From: Petaurus breviceps papuanus
Taxonomy: Eukaryota > Chordata > Mammalia > Diprotodontia > Petauridae
NCBI GenBank assembly: GCA_028583685.1
Contig: JAMXIF010000003.1
Coordinates: forward strand, 73,787,817 to 73,851,816
Direction of reading: 5' to 3'
Length of the DNA stretch: 64,000 nt
The notes under the pieces were generated by a model. It ran no database searches. It was given only the letters and a program-made list of their open reading frames with translations, and had not been told where the DNA came from. The position numbers and the translations under genes were made by a program. Positions 46,705 through 58,625 of the stretch are shown piece by piece. Numbering within the stretch: the stretch's first letter is position 1; each line of letters opens with the position of its first letter.

Positions 46705-47650
46705 GAGAGATGCCTAATGACACTGATGTCAACTTTGAGATGTGAAAGTCCATCTGGGTCTCTAGGAAATAAAAATGTCAATGTTAATCACAAATATAAA
46801 AGGTGGACTTAACAGAGCAACTAATATTACTTTTAGCATGGTCCTATAGCCGTCATTTTTTTTCCTTTTACAGATTCTTTAAATGTTCTGCCAGTAGTAC
46901 TTTGTTTTTGCTTATTTAAATAACAAACTGGGATAAATTTTCAAAGAATAGGGGAAGGAGTAGAAGCTTACAAATGAAATATTTCCATTCATTAATGGAA
47001 AGTGTGCAACCACAACCTATGCATGACTTTGAACTTCACCCTCTTATGACTTGCCCTCTTTTCCATCTGGGGAAGTTTGAAATCCCTGCTTTCATAGATC
47101 ATGGCAAGATGAGAAGCAAAGTCATATAGAATTCTCTTGCACTAACAAGAATTATTATTATTATATTATTTTATATTAATTATTATTCCTGTCTACATTT
47201 GGGATTGTGTCTACCACTGGGTACATAAGAATTAACGACACAATTTATTCTATAACATTTTTGAAGACTGCTAAAGGATTTCACAAAATATTTGGCAATT
47301 TATGCCTCTTGGACAATGTAATCTGAAATTGAATAGGGACTATTATAAGGCCTCACAGCAGCCACTATAATAATTTTTTTTCTCTTATTTTAGGAGTTTG
47401 AGTTAAATCTTGTAGTAGCCACTGTTGCTAATGACAGCATAATAGTTATTGGACACTCTTCTTTATTTTCTTACAATTTTTTCCCCTTTTAACCTATGTT
47501 ATTGGAGGTGATGCTTTAGATATTGCCTGAAGGAATTCATTATGTACTTTATGAGTGGATGGGTTTGTATTTACTATGCCTACATAAAGAAAATTGTTCC
47601 AGGCTCAATTCAATTTAATTCAGTTCAATTCACCGATATTGTAAATAGTT
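46705..47650. other. repeat-poor stretch
   Basis: An ATT-rich patch at 47154-47188; otherwise unique-looking with no coding signal. Confidence 0.4.
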
Positions 47651-47654
47651 CATG

Positions 47655-47975
47655 AGGTCATAGACTAAGAGGTAGAAGAGATCTAGTAGCTAACTAAGGC
47701 AACCTTTTTATTTTATAAACCAGAGCCATTAAGTAACTAGTGGAAAGTTACATAGGGAGTATGTGGCAGATCAGGAATTTGAACTAAGCTCTTTTACTTC
47801 AAAAACAATATTCTTTCTACTGTATCACACAACTCCTTTGTTTTAAAATAAAGAATTGTAGGTCCAGAGCAGTTCATGCTCAAAGTGACATTCTCAAAGC
47901 CATGGAGTTAGTAAGTAGATCAACCAAGATTCCAACTTAAGTACTCAAGCTACAAATCTTTAACTCTTTCATAAA
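47655..47975 (-). repeat. two adjacent MIR/THER SINE copies
   Basis: First (47655-47840): 'gaggtcatagactaagaggtag', 'gtggcagatcaggaatttgaac', 'ctactgtatcacacaac'. Second, shorter (47865-47975): 'gtaggtccagagcagttcatg', 'cattctcaaagccatggagtt', 'aagattccaacttaag'. Confidence 0.65.
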
Positions 47976-47999
47976 ATTTCAATTTTTCTTCAATTAAAT

Positions 48000-48960
48000 T
48001 CAATAAACACATATTGAATGCAAGTTTAAGCATGGGAGTTTTATATCTCTACCACAATTAACATAAATACAAAAAGCCCAGTCACTCAATCAAAGATATA
48101 AATTAGGTGAGGATAATTCCTTAATCAGTTGGGGAAGAGTGAAGTGTTTAGATGAATACAGATGACACCATATAGGACATATTTTGAAGCTAGCTGAAAA
48201 ATTCAGACACATTTCTGGGTCTATGTATGTTTTGACAAGCCACCATTGCAGTCTCAGGTTCAGCATTGAAATGATAAGACTCTGGGAGCTATGAGGTTCA
48301 GGAGTGTGTTGAAGATATTGGCCCTTGTGTCTGTACCAAAGGACAGAGCAGGGAGTTGGGAATGAGTGAGCCTAGTGAGAGTTACATTCCCTTCCCCATT
48401 GACAATGTCATCAGATAGACTATACCAGTAGGAGACAATGTATAAAACTGAGAACAAAGACATTGAGGGAAACCTCAACACAATAATAGGGGCAGTCTGA
48501 GGAGTTTCTATGGGCATTGACTCTCAGAATCCAGCAGAGAGCTATACCTACTGAAACTTTATTTATATAAGATTTCCAAAAAGGGAAAGAATGATTTCCA
48601 GTAATCTGGAACTATGAATTACCCATTTGCCACAGATGTATCCTGCATATATCATTTGTCATCATTTTGCTCTAAATTTGAGCTCACTCTTTCTGAGGTT
48701 CTCTGTGTACTTAAGAGATAATGGCCTAGATTTTTTGGAGGAGGTACTATTGTCAAACCAATTGCTTTTCCTACAGCACCTTAGTAAATACCCCTTACTA
48801 AACGCTAATTAACTGACTGATAACAATAGTAGTGTGCCAGTAACCCTTCAGGGTTATCCCTAGTACCTGATGGGAATATCATCTTCCTAATGAGGATGTA
48901 ACCTTCTAGTGTCAGTGAGAGTTGAGAAGACTGAGCCTAGAATTAATACTATTCTATTAA
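48000..48960. other. unassigned stretch
   Basis: It starts with a scrap of the ~120-bp repeat ('caataaacacatattgaatg'). The part at 48170-48530 may be a very diverged antisense L2, from a weak resemblance only. No coding signal. Confidence 0.3.
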
Positions 48961-48985
48961 GAGTAAGAGACTGGCGAACTTCCAG

Positions 48986-50577
48986 AGAGGATTCTGGAAA
49001 GATGGCAGAGTAGGTCAGAAAATTCCAAGCTCTCAAGATTTTCCCCCACAAAAGAGTTCAAATAGGACCTTAGGGAAAACAAAGAAAATTTTCCTGAGGC
49101 ATTAGAACAAGGGGGGAAAGTAGAAATAGAAAAAATCCATCAATCACCACTTAAAAGAGATCCTATGAGGAAAAATCATAGGGATATCACAGTCAAATTC
49201 AGAAATTCCTAGCTCAAGGAAAAAAATTTAAAATCATCAAGATTAAATAATTTAAATATGATGGTGCCACAATTAGAATTACACAAGACCTAGCAGAAGA
49301 GACCTTAAGGGATTGCAGGTCTTGGAACATGTCAAATAGCAAAAGAACTGGGACTCTGGCCAAAAATATCATAACCTGCAAAGTTAACTATTATCTTGAA
49401 TGAAAGAAAAAAAATGGACATTTGATAAACTCTCACATTTTTAAGGCTTTATTAAAAAAAATCTAGAACTTAATAGACAATTCACCATACAAGAATCAAT
49501 ACAAATATATGGTGCACAACAAAGACTCTTTACAAGGTATCCATGAGGACAGACTATTTTTTATATACGTAAAATGTAAAATTTATGTCTAAGATTCTTA
49601 TTAATAATTGGGTAATTCATAAGAAAGATTGGTGAAAACCTGAGCATGATATGGATTTAAAAAGCAAAATCATTTAGGAAAAACTAAAAAAGATTAATTA
49701 CTTTATATAAATGAGATAGAAGAGGAAGAATTGATACACAGAAATCAGATGAGGAGGAGGGCTAGTTGTTGTGGTAAACTACTTTCATCAGGAATAGGTA
49801 TAAAAGGTAGTATTTAAAAGAGTATAGAAGTCTTCTAAATTCAAAAGGAATAAAACAGTAGGGGTATAGGAAGGGGGTAGATGACAAGGGAGGTATCTTT
49901 AGAGGGGAAGGTGAGGGAATAGGGAAATAGGGGTATAGAAGGGTGTTTAGATTTATAGAAAAGGGAGGATTGGGGAAGGATCCTTGGAGGAGGATAGGTA
50001 AGTCACAGGAGGACAAGGTAATGTATAAAAGTAAAGTAGAGGAGGCAGGAGGGATAGGAAACAAGAGAAATGCATACACATAAAAACAAAGATCAAGAGT
50101 AGAATAGGTTTGGGAAAGTATATGTCTATATAGGTATGCATATAAGTATATTAACTATGGCTATTGAGAAACATGTCTAAACTTTATTGTAGCCTTCTGG
50201 GGGCATGGGAGAGGGTATGTATATATTTATAGCTATAGAGAAACAAATCTAAACTTTATTGTGGCTTCCTGGGGGGGGGGGGGGTTTTGGGGAAAGAGGG
50301 CAAAAAGTAAAAAATAAAGTACATAGCAGAGAACAAAAGAAAACTCACAAGAGAGCAAAGATGGACAATTTTCAGCATCAGTCTTATGCACCATGTAGGC
50401 TTTCTTGAAATGAAAATTTATTGTTACATATTTTGAATCCTCTTGTGGTCTGCTATGCACACGACATGCTTTTCTCCCTTCTAAATTTGTATTTAAGTTT
50501 ATGATCTGTTTTTGTTTCTTTTCTCTATTCTCTGTGTTCTGGCATTTGAGTCTAAAATAAAATTTTGAGGAAAAAAC
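48986..50577 (+). mobile_element. HAL1-like element with deleted ORF1 and target duplications
   Basis: The L1-type 5' end 'gaggattctggaaagatggc' is at 48988. About 150 bp on it jumps to the last part of ORF1 (49115-49345, 'gatcctatgagg..aatcatagggat' and 'cacaagacctagcagaagag'), then a long 3' region without ORF2, ending 'tctggcatttgagtctaaaataaaattttgagg' with AATAAA at 50556. Possible 20-bp target copies lie at 48966-48985 and 50581-50600, 17 of 20 identical. Its 3' end differs from the HAL1-like copies at 12.8 and 45 kb, so it is a second lineage. It also carries a 72-bp duplication and a G14 run. Confidence 0.75.
50160..50300 (+). repeat. 72-bp tandem duplication with a G14 run
   Basis: 'ctaaactttattgt' recurs at 50177 and 50249, with flanking 'gctat.gagaaaca' and 'ctggggg' repeated in step. 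The second unit ends in 14 G at 50271-50284. Confidence 0.8.
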
Positions 50578-50580
50578 GAG

Positions 50581-51090
50581 AGAGACTGGGGGACTTCTAG
50601 GCAGAATAAACAGTAAATTGCTATCACTCTCCCATATTTACCTCCAAACAACCATAAAACAATGCCCCAGAACAAGTCAATGCAAAGAAGGGATAGGGTG
50701 GTCTTTTAGCCTGGGAGACTTGGAGGATTGGCAAGAAGGGTCCATCTCACTAGTATGAAAGGGGACTGCTTTCCAGGACAGGAAGCATCCCAGCAAGCTA
50801 GCAACAAGCCCCATGTCAGAAAACCAGTGGGAAATCCTGAGCTCATGTGGTAGAGAAGGCAAAATGTTGTATTTTTTCCTTTTGATCTGTTTCTTCTTCT
50901 ATAACTATGATGAATATAGAAATATGTTTTGCAAGATAGCATATGTATAAACTATATTAAATTGTATTTTCAGAAGATGGGAATAGAGGGAGGGAGAAAA
51001 ATTAAGAGCTGCAATCTGGAAAAATGAATGCTATAATTCTTAGTATGTAATTGTGGGAAAAATGAAATACTCTTTGAAGCAAAAAAAAGA
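50581..51090 (+). mobile_element. mini-L1: L1 5' end joined to L1 3' end
   Basis: From 'agactgggggacttctaggc' through 'caaacaaccataaaacaatgcccc' it reads as an L1 5' UTR. From about 50890 ('gaatatagaaatatgttttgc') it reads as an L1 3' UTR to 'gtatgtaattgtgggaaa' near 51057 and an A-rich end. All coding sequence is missing, so it is a deletion derivative about 500 bp long. Confidence 0.55.
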
Positions 51091-51169
51091 GCAAGAGAGT
51101 GGGTATGAAAAATAAAAGTGAGGTAAACTCTTTCAGAAATTTGTGATATACTAGATGGCATAAAACATG

Positions 51170-53890
51170 TTTTCAGATAAGTTTAATACTGTTGAAAAGT
51201 AAAAAGGATAATTTATAACAATTTAAAAAGTAATAAAACAAATTATTACAAACTAATTTGCCCAATGATAGGCTGAGAAAACTGATAACTTATAGAAAAT
51301 AGATGAATACTTACAAAATGAAGACTATCCAGATTAATAAAAGAAAAGTAAATTATTTAAATAATACAATATCATAAAAATAATTTGAATAAGCTATGAA
51401 TGGTTTTGCAAAACCTCAATGACTGGATAAATGCTATCAAATATTCAAAGAGGAATTATTTGATATACTATACAACCTGTGTACAGTAATAAAAAAATAG
51501 AAGTTGTAATTTTAATCTCTGTCTATAATGCAAATATGGTCTTTGATGATGGGGGTGATAGGTGTTTCAGGGGCTCCAATGATGAGAGTCTCTGCTGGGC
51601 AGTCTGGAATGAATTCACAGGACCCAAACAATCTTTTAAGTTAGGAGTGTAAAAGTTTATTGTTATGCTTTACATCAGGCAAGAGTTCTTAGGAAACCTG
51701 CAACCTTAAAGAAGTCATAGGTATAGTTTATATAGTTTGTAAAGAAGTCATAAGTATAGTTTATAATATCAATTATGCTGACTAGGTGAGTAAGGGTGGG
51801 ATTAGGGAGGAGTTAAGGAGTGATCAGTGCTTAAAAGAGCATGCACTTTTATTATCTACTGCTCAGGTGTATTGCAAATAATTCACTGGGAAATATCCCA
51901 AGGGGGGGCTACCTGGAGGTATGGTTTTAGGTTTGAAACATCACTAGTCAGCTAGCTGTCAGGGCTGACTGGGAAGTTCCCAGTCTGCCACCCATCAGTG
52001 TCATGTTTGACAAGATGGATGTTGGGAACCAAGGCTAACAGGGATTTGGGATGAGCCTAATTGGCTGAGGAGTTAACTTACAGATAGTGCATTTAAGGAT
52101 TCATAGGTGCAGCTGGCCATTATACTAGGGGGAGATAACATTTGCCTAAGCTAAAAAGTTTATAAATGGTTTAGTGAAGGATTCATAGGTGTAGCTTGTT
52201 ATTGTACCAAGCAGAGATAAATAGTTCATGAATTGTTGCTGGGCAGAATGCTGGCAGGAGGAAGGGGCAGAGTTAATGCTCTGAGGCTGGGGTTCAGGGG
52301 AAATGTGATTTTACAATTTGTTTTTACAAATTGATGTTACAAAATGATGTTACAAACTGATGTTTACAAACATAGACACCCCAATTAGTCTTGATACCTC
52401 AACCAAGGAGAGACAAAGTTGAGAAAGACAACTATGCACTAATATTCTTAATGAACATTGATGCAAAAATGTTAAATAAAATATTGGTCAGTAGTCTACA
52501 ATAACATATTAAAAATTAATCACTGTGAATAGCTTGAGTTCACACCAGGAATGCAGTATTTGTTCAACATGAGGAAGAACATACATATAATTAGCAATGT
52601 TAACAATATAAATAATGAAAACCATATGATTACTTCAATAGATGTTGAAGAGGGTTTAGAAAAAATCCAATATTTAATTCTATTAAATTCTCTAGAAATC
52701 ATAGGAATAAATGGATCTTTCTTTATATAGTAAATCATATTTATATAAATCCACAAGCAAACTATTTTTGTAATGGAGAAAATTTAGAGAGCTTTCCAAT
52801 AAGATCAGGGATAAAGGTGGGATATCCATTGTCACCACTGATATTTAATGTAGTACTAGATGTATTAGCTCTAGTAATACAAGAAGAAAAAAAAGGAAAT
52901 TGAAAAAATAATCATAGCCAAACACCTCAAATGATAAAATTTTCAAATAATAGGATGAGACATGTAGAGATCCCTGAAGATTAAACTAAAAGTACATAAG
53001 AGCATATATATGCATAAATATATTGATAGCATTTCTGTACATTTCTAACAAAACTTAGCAGAAGGAGAAAAAGAGAATTCCAAAATGAAACTTTAGAAGC
53101 TATAAAATACTTGGAAGCATATCTTTCATGATTCCTACAAGTATGTGAATCTAACTCTAAAACACACTTTTAATTTTTTAGAAATAAATTCACCTAAATA
53201 ATTTTAGAAAGGTTGACTGCTTATGGCTAAGTCAAGCCAATATAAGAAAAATGACAAGAGAACTAAATTAATTTAATTATTTGTTTATCAAAATCCCTTA
53301 GGGACATTTTACAGAACTAGAAAAAAGTAATGCAAAGGAACTAAAGGTCAAAAACATCAAGGATAACAATGAGAACAGCATGAAGAAAGGGGGTCCATTA
53401 GCATCAGAGCTCAAACTGTAAAAAGAACAATCATTAAAATTCTGGTAGCGGTTTAAAAAGAGAGAGGGAGAGGAAATCAGTGGAACAGATTAAGCACACA
53501 AGATTCATAGCAAACAAGTTTCATAAGATAGTGTTATAAATGTTTGACAAAAACTGCTGCTAAAGCTAGACATTAGCCTGACATTGTTTAACTGAAATTA
53601 GATTTATTGTAGTACCTCATATTATGGGACTAGATTATTCTAAATGAATAGAGAACCTTGATATAGAAGTTCATATTGTAAAAAAAAAATTAAAGAAGCA
53701 AGGAATACATTACCTTTCATATCTATAGATAAAACAAATGATAGAAAGGATCATGACAATATGGAAAATTTTGAGTATTTAAAATGAAAAGGTTTTCACA
53801 AAATAAATATAATGTGTTAAAATTAGAAGGGAAGGAAGTGTTTGGGGAAAACAATCTTTGCAACAGTATTATCTAATAAAGATCCAATTT
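51170..53890 (+). mobile_element. L1 ORF2 fragment, split by a solo LTR
   Basis: The first part (51170-51546) covers 'gataaatgctatcaaatattcaaag' and stops at 'aatatggtctttgat'. The second (52384-53890) resumes at 'agtcttgatacctcaacc' and includes 'gaacattgatgcaaaaatg', 'acaccaggaatgcag', 'caataagatcagggataaagg' and 'ttagaagggaaggaagtg'. Diverged, without usable frames and without a 3' UTR. Confidence 0.8.
51547..52383 (-). mobile_element. solo LTR of an endogenous retrovirus-like element
   Basis: A block of about 835 bp, less AT-rich, interrupts L1 ORF2. On minus it runs from about 'tggggtgtctatgtttg' to 'gaaacacctatcacccccatca', giving TG...CA ends. It has AATAAA (complement of 51656-51661) about 110 bp before its 3' end and a TATA-like box further upstream. 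Short internal duplications are present (33-bp unit near 51715; 13-15-bp units near 52325-52370). Exact ends and target copies are uncertain by a few bases. No internal coding part remains. Confidence 0.75.
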
Positions 53891-54069
53891 GGAGTGATTC
53901 TGTGTTTGTGTGGGTGTGTATACATGAACATATGTATATTCTGTAAGAACTATAATGCAATATCATGTGAATTATTTTGAATAATGAATAATTTTGATAT
54001 GGTTCCTTTGTGACAACAATATTCATGCACATGTACTTTTACTAACATGAGGCACACTCAGAAAATTTG

Positions 54070-55180
54070 TACTTGACCAGATGAAATTGGATTGTACTGG
54101 ATTTCCCACTTTAGTTAGTCCTTGGTTCATGCTGTAAATAAGTATTCCTTTGCCTTATTTTTTTATTTAATTTTTTTAAGAAAAGGTATTATTCCAAGAA
54201 AACATGCAAGGGTTATAGTTTTTTTTAAGAGCACACTTCAATGACTATTGGGGATATTGCAACAGTGGCTAGTAGAAGTCAAGTGATTCAAGAACCATTC
54301 AAGCCCATAATTAAACAATATCAGTTGTACTGAATAGCAACAAAAAGTGCACCTGAAAAGAGTATTCTAAGAATTGACAAACTATTGCTCTAAAACAGGT
54401 AAATTAATTCTCAAAAAAAGGAAAAAGGACTTAGGTAGTTGCATTTTTCCCCCTTCATCTATGGTAAAATCTGGGCTTCTTAAAGTTGGAATAATAGTAA
54501 GGTTACCAGTGACAAATGAAGAAACACATAGGTATTAACCTTTGTTATGAACAATGTGTTTGTCATAGGCAAGAAAATACAAAGAAGGAGATGCTAAACA
54601 CTAGAAAAAAGGTAATTTCTACTGATAAAATTCAGTTTTTCTTTCAAGGATATAGAAAAACTATTGTCAGAAAAAATTCTGGTGAATTTATAAGATCTGG
54701 GCATATTCATTATATTGTAAAGCATCCACTCCACAATGTTTTGGAAATATTTTGCTTCTAATGTTCCTGACAATATTGTCCCCATTATGGGAATGATGAA
54801 TGACTATCTATCGATAAATGTATTGATGCATTCAGGAATAAAATTGTTTTGTAATTGCAGGAATTACCAAAAAGGAGATGGAATACTGCAAAATAACCTT
54901 GAACTGTGTAATTTGCAATGAAAAATTAAGAAATTTATCTAAGAGATGAATTAAAAGTGCTTAAGTGGTCTTGGAACTTACTTTAAATACTATTGAAAAC
55001 TTTTGTATTATACAAGAAGACTCAATTTGCAAAATGGGACTATTTGTCGATGGTACACTTAATATTCAGTATGATAAAATATGTCTTTTGTAATGAATAA
55101 TTGAATGTCAAAATGTTGTGAATTTAATGAAAATCACATAAGCACATGATACTAAATGATATTGTATAATAAAATTTTTT
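54070..55180 (+). mobile_element. Tc1/mariner-like DNA transposon with transposase relic
   Basis: The plus frame at 54516-54761 ends IVRKNSGEFIRSGHIHYIVKHPLHNVLEIF, which aligns with the WRKxGE..F....PTVKHPP..MVWGCF block of Tc1-type transposases. Further on, 54860-55010 reads like GG(D)GILQ.(D)L..C then KKF....KVL.W..N and (T)IEN, matching the second-Asp QQDNAPCH region and the SPDLNPIEN box in damaged form. Upstream text at about 54340-54420 resembles the HTH linker. I could not fix the terminal inverted repeats. It is a plain DNA transposon fossil with several stops and frame breaks, and not a host gene. Confidence 0.65.
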
Positions 55181-55199
55181 TAAGATGTAAAACACTATA

Positions 55200-55725
55200 A
55201 GGTTGAATTTTGTAAGTTAATACATTTTGTTATTTTATTTTTTCCCAGTCATTTTGAGCACTAGGATCTTGGTATAATAAATTTGAGCCAAGACTTGATG
55301 CAACCCCCACTGATATCTGATTGCTATATGTAGATAAATGTCCTGAAATGAAAGGGCACATGGGCATTGTAAGAATGTCAGTAAGTGGGAGCTGGTTAAA
55401 AGAGTTGTTGTAAAATAATGGAAGGGGAGAGAAAATCAAGGGGATAGATCAAGGGAAAATTATAAAATAGACATCTCTCAAGTCACTTAGATTCTGTCTT
55501 AATGATGGCTTGAGAAATCTCTGAGATGACATAGCATACATAAAGCATTGTCACCTCCAGTGGCATAGGGAGACTCTCACTTTGTATTGACGGTTGTGAT
55601 TCAGATCTGGGACAAACCATCTGACCTATGGGGGAATTAACAAACAAACAAACAAACAGGGGGTTCCTTTCTCTTCCTTTTGTTGAGTAAGTCATTTTTA
55701 TCTTATCAATAAATGAGATTAGGAA
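55200..55725. other. unassigned stretch
   Basis: (CAAA)n-like run at 55640-55660; otherwise nothing recognised. Confidence 0.4.
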
Positions 55726-55728
55726 GGT

Positions 55729-55955
55729 GGGCAGCTAGGTGTTCCAGTGGATAGAGTGCCAGGCTTGGAGTCAGGAAGACTCATCTTCCTGAGTTCAAAT
55801 CTGGTCTGACATTTACTAACCATAGCAAATCATTTAACCTTGTTTGCCCATTACTTCATCTATAAAATGAGCTGGAGAAGAAAATAGCAAGCCACTCTAG
55901 TATCTTTACCAAGAAAATCCCAAATGGGGACACAGTCAGCCATAACAAGAAAAAT
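55729..55955 (+). repeat. MAR1-type marsupial SINE with RTE tail
   Basis: 'ggcagctaggtgttccagtggatagagtgcc', 'cttcctgagttcaaatctgg', 'aaatgagctggagaagaaaatag', 'taccaagaaaatcccaaatgggg'. Well preserved. Confidence 0.9.
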
Positions 55956-56009
55956 AGGATGGAATGAAATTATGATTTACAAATATAAAATTTAATAAAT
56001 ATTAATAAA

Positions 56010-56525
56010 TTCCACACTTATTGATAGTTTTACAACTAAAAGCTTAGAAGGCATTGTTTTTATTCTCTTATTTTACAAATGAGGTCCAGATATATGAATT
56101 TAGCAGTTGATTATATCAACTAACTATATATAACTATATTATATCAACTATAGTGACTATCAAAACCTAGGTCCTTTACTCGTGGTGGAAAATGCCATCC
56201 ACACACAGAGAAAGAACTATGTAGTCTGAACACAGAGCAAAGTAGATTATTTTCTTTTTTGTTTTGTTTTGTTTTTCTTTCTTGTGGTTCCTCCCATTCA
56301 TTCTAATTCTTCTTTAAAACATGGCTATTATGAAAATATGTTTAATAGGAATGTATATATAGAGCCTATACCACATTGCATGCAGTCTTGGGGAAGGAAG
56401 GGAGGAGGGAGGGGGAGAAAATTTAAAACTTATGCAAGTAAATGTTAAAAACTAAAACAAATAAAAAAAAACCCTAGGTCCTTTGATCTCAACTTCATTT
56501 TACTACATTATACTACGCCATACTG
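56010..56525 (-). repeat. MIR SINE split by an L1 3' end
   Basis: The left piece has 'tctcttattttacaaatgaggt' and ends 'aaaacctaggtccttt' (56162-56177). The right piece resumes 'cctaggtcctttgatctcaac' (56473) and ends at 'actacattatactacgcc'. Confidence 0.65.
56178..56470 (+). mobile_element. L1 3' UTR, 5'-truncated, with target duplication
   Basis: 'ggaaaatgccatccacacacagagaaagaac' to 'gggggagaaaatttaaaact' and an A-tail at 56455-56471. The target copies cctaggtccttt at 56166-56177 and 56473-56484 are identical over 12 bp. A (GTTTT)n stretch is internal. Confidence 0.9.
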
Positions 56526-56544
56526 ATACTTTTAATAATATTTT

Positions 56545-56820
56545 AAGATCCACAAATCTTTTCCCTACAAGAGTTCTATGAAGAAGGCAATGTAAATACT
56601 GTATCTCCATTTTGCAGATGAGAAAACTGAGACTTGAGTGGTTAAGTGACTTGGTCAAGATCACAAAATCAAATTTGGAAGCTAGAAGTAGACTTAGGTC
56701 TTATAACCTCAAAATTCATTAGGTGATGAACTAATAAATGACTGAAACTGGATTTAAATTCAGTACTTCCTAATTCTAAACCTACTTAGCACTCTACCCA
56801 CTATATCACCTTTCTACTTC
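56545..56820 (-). repeat. MIR/tRNA-type SINE, possibly two merged copies
   Basis: 'ccattttgcagatgagaaaactgagac', 'gttaagtgacttggtcaagatcac', later 'ctggatttaaattcagtacttcc' and 'ctctacccactatatcacc'. An extra segment lies between. Confidence 0.65.
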
Positions 56821-56824
56821 TATA

Positions 56825-58300
56825 ATGGAAAGCAATCATAAAAGTCCAAATGTGACTACTGTAAACATGATCTGGTCACAATTTGTATTAACCAGATTGA
56901 CCAAGGTACTGTTCTATTTTGGAAGAATAACAAAAATTTCAAACAAATATCACTAAATTAGCAATGAATCTGACCAATTTTATTCATTTCACATGTGGAT
57001 CATATTTTGAATACTCTAGATAGTTAGTGTATTCACTTTGTGTTCCATGATATTATTCAGCCAATATTAGCTTTCATTATAATTGAAACTTTGGCTAGAC
57101 TTCATTCATTAGACTACAGAACGCTCTTTGAAATATACAAGTGGTACAACCTAGTGAAATAATTATTGGCCATGTAAAATGGGAAAGAAGTAAGCAACAA
57201 TTATTTTTACCAGAAATTTTTCCTAAGTTTAGACCACCCTTTCCTAGGTTTCTGTTAATATTATTTTTACTAGAAACTATGGAACCAAATATAACCTACA
57301 AGAATAACAGTTTTGCTTCAGTTGCTTCACCTACACTGCCAGGGGGATGGATTTAATGATCTTAGAGGCCTTTTCAACCTCTGTAATATTTGTGAAATGG
57401 CAACTGTCAATGTTGAGCAAGAAATTGCTGAAATAGCACAACTGTTTAAAATGGGTAATACCTATCAGGACAGGAGATCAGAAATACAAACCGCCACCAA
57501 TCTCATTGGAATTTATCTCTATAAAATGAGTTCTAACTCCACCCCCTAGTTAATAAACTAATGCCAGCCTAAAGAAAATTGAACTGTGAGTATTATCAGG
57601 GACAACCATTTGGAAATCATGCTATCACACTCTTCCACTTTTTAATAATGGGTGTAGTTAATATTGGACTCTGTCAGCTGACATCATGAACAGAACCTAT
57701 TACCCTCAGATTATTTCCCACCCATTACAACTGATTACTTGAGTAAAAGGACACCAACATGGGCTAGGATAGATATAGAATGTAGATAAGTAAAACTGGT
57801 GGCAACATCTTTTCTTTACCCTCACAATAATTTCATATTAACTTCTAATTGTCCTTCAACTGACTGTGACTATTGACTGCTCATATTAGCTTTAATTTTC
57901 TTTACTACCCAAATCTCTTGTCAATAAGTTACTTATATGTAATTAATACCAAAATAGGGGAGTTTGCTTTTTAAATAAATTCTCTGGGGACTCTTCGTAA
58001 AGCAAGGTTGATTCATGATGCCAGCCATTATGTTGCCACACTCAGGTTTTTCCCTGAAATAAAGATTCATCTTAATACTAAAATTCTGCTACTAATGTTT
58101 TTTTTTCTTTTTTTTTTTCTTCTGTATAATAGCATTTAATGAATTAGCATTGGGGATTAATCAAAGAGCAATGAAGAAATGCACAATGGTTGTGAAGAGA
58201 CTCCAGCATAGTTCAAATGAGAAATTAGGTAGGATGAGGTATATAGGATATCATTAGTAAAATGTATCACTGCAATGTAAAAGTAGACCTCTCATGAAAT
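56825..58300. other. unassigned stretch with a THER tail
   Basis: A THER-type tail lies at 57340-57395 ('ggggatggatttaatgatcttagaggccttttcaacctc', plus). T-runs at 58098-58130. Two overlapping plus frames (57141-57356, 57313-57549) have no known domain. Confidence 0.4.
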
Positions 58301-58309
58301 TAGAGTGAG

Positions 58310-58400
58310 TGATAAATTAATCAACAAGCATTTATTAAGCACCGACTCTGTGCCAGGCACTAGGTAGACAATACTATGGCTACAAGTAAATGCTCCATTG
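58310..58400 (+). repeat. 'tattaagcacctactatg' repeat
   Basis: 'aatcaacaagcatttattaagcaccgactctgtgccaggc' is a good match, truncated after about 80 bp. Confidence 0.75.
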
Positions 58401-58625
58401 GGATAGCTATAATGCCAAGAAACAGAAGAACTCTGAGAATATTGAGTGGACACCATAGAGCAAATGAACAGAAGCACTTGAGAAAGTGTTAGGATAAACA
58501 CTTATGGACTGCTTACTGTCTGCACCATTGGAAAGAGTGGCTACATTGATGAGATTCCATATTTTGGGGGATGTATTTGGATTGTTGTATACTGAATTTG
58601 TTTAAATCAGGACAAACTGGCATTA

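Noticed and set aside
48170-48530. Antisense L2 fragment
   Set aside because: The resemblance is too weak to call; left as unassigned.
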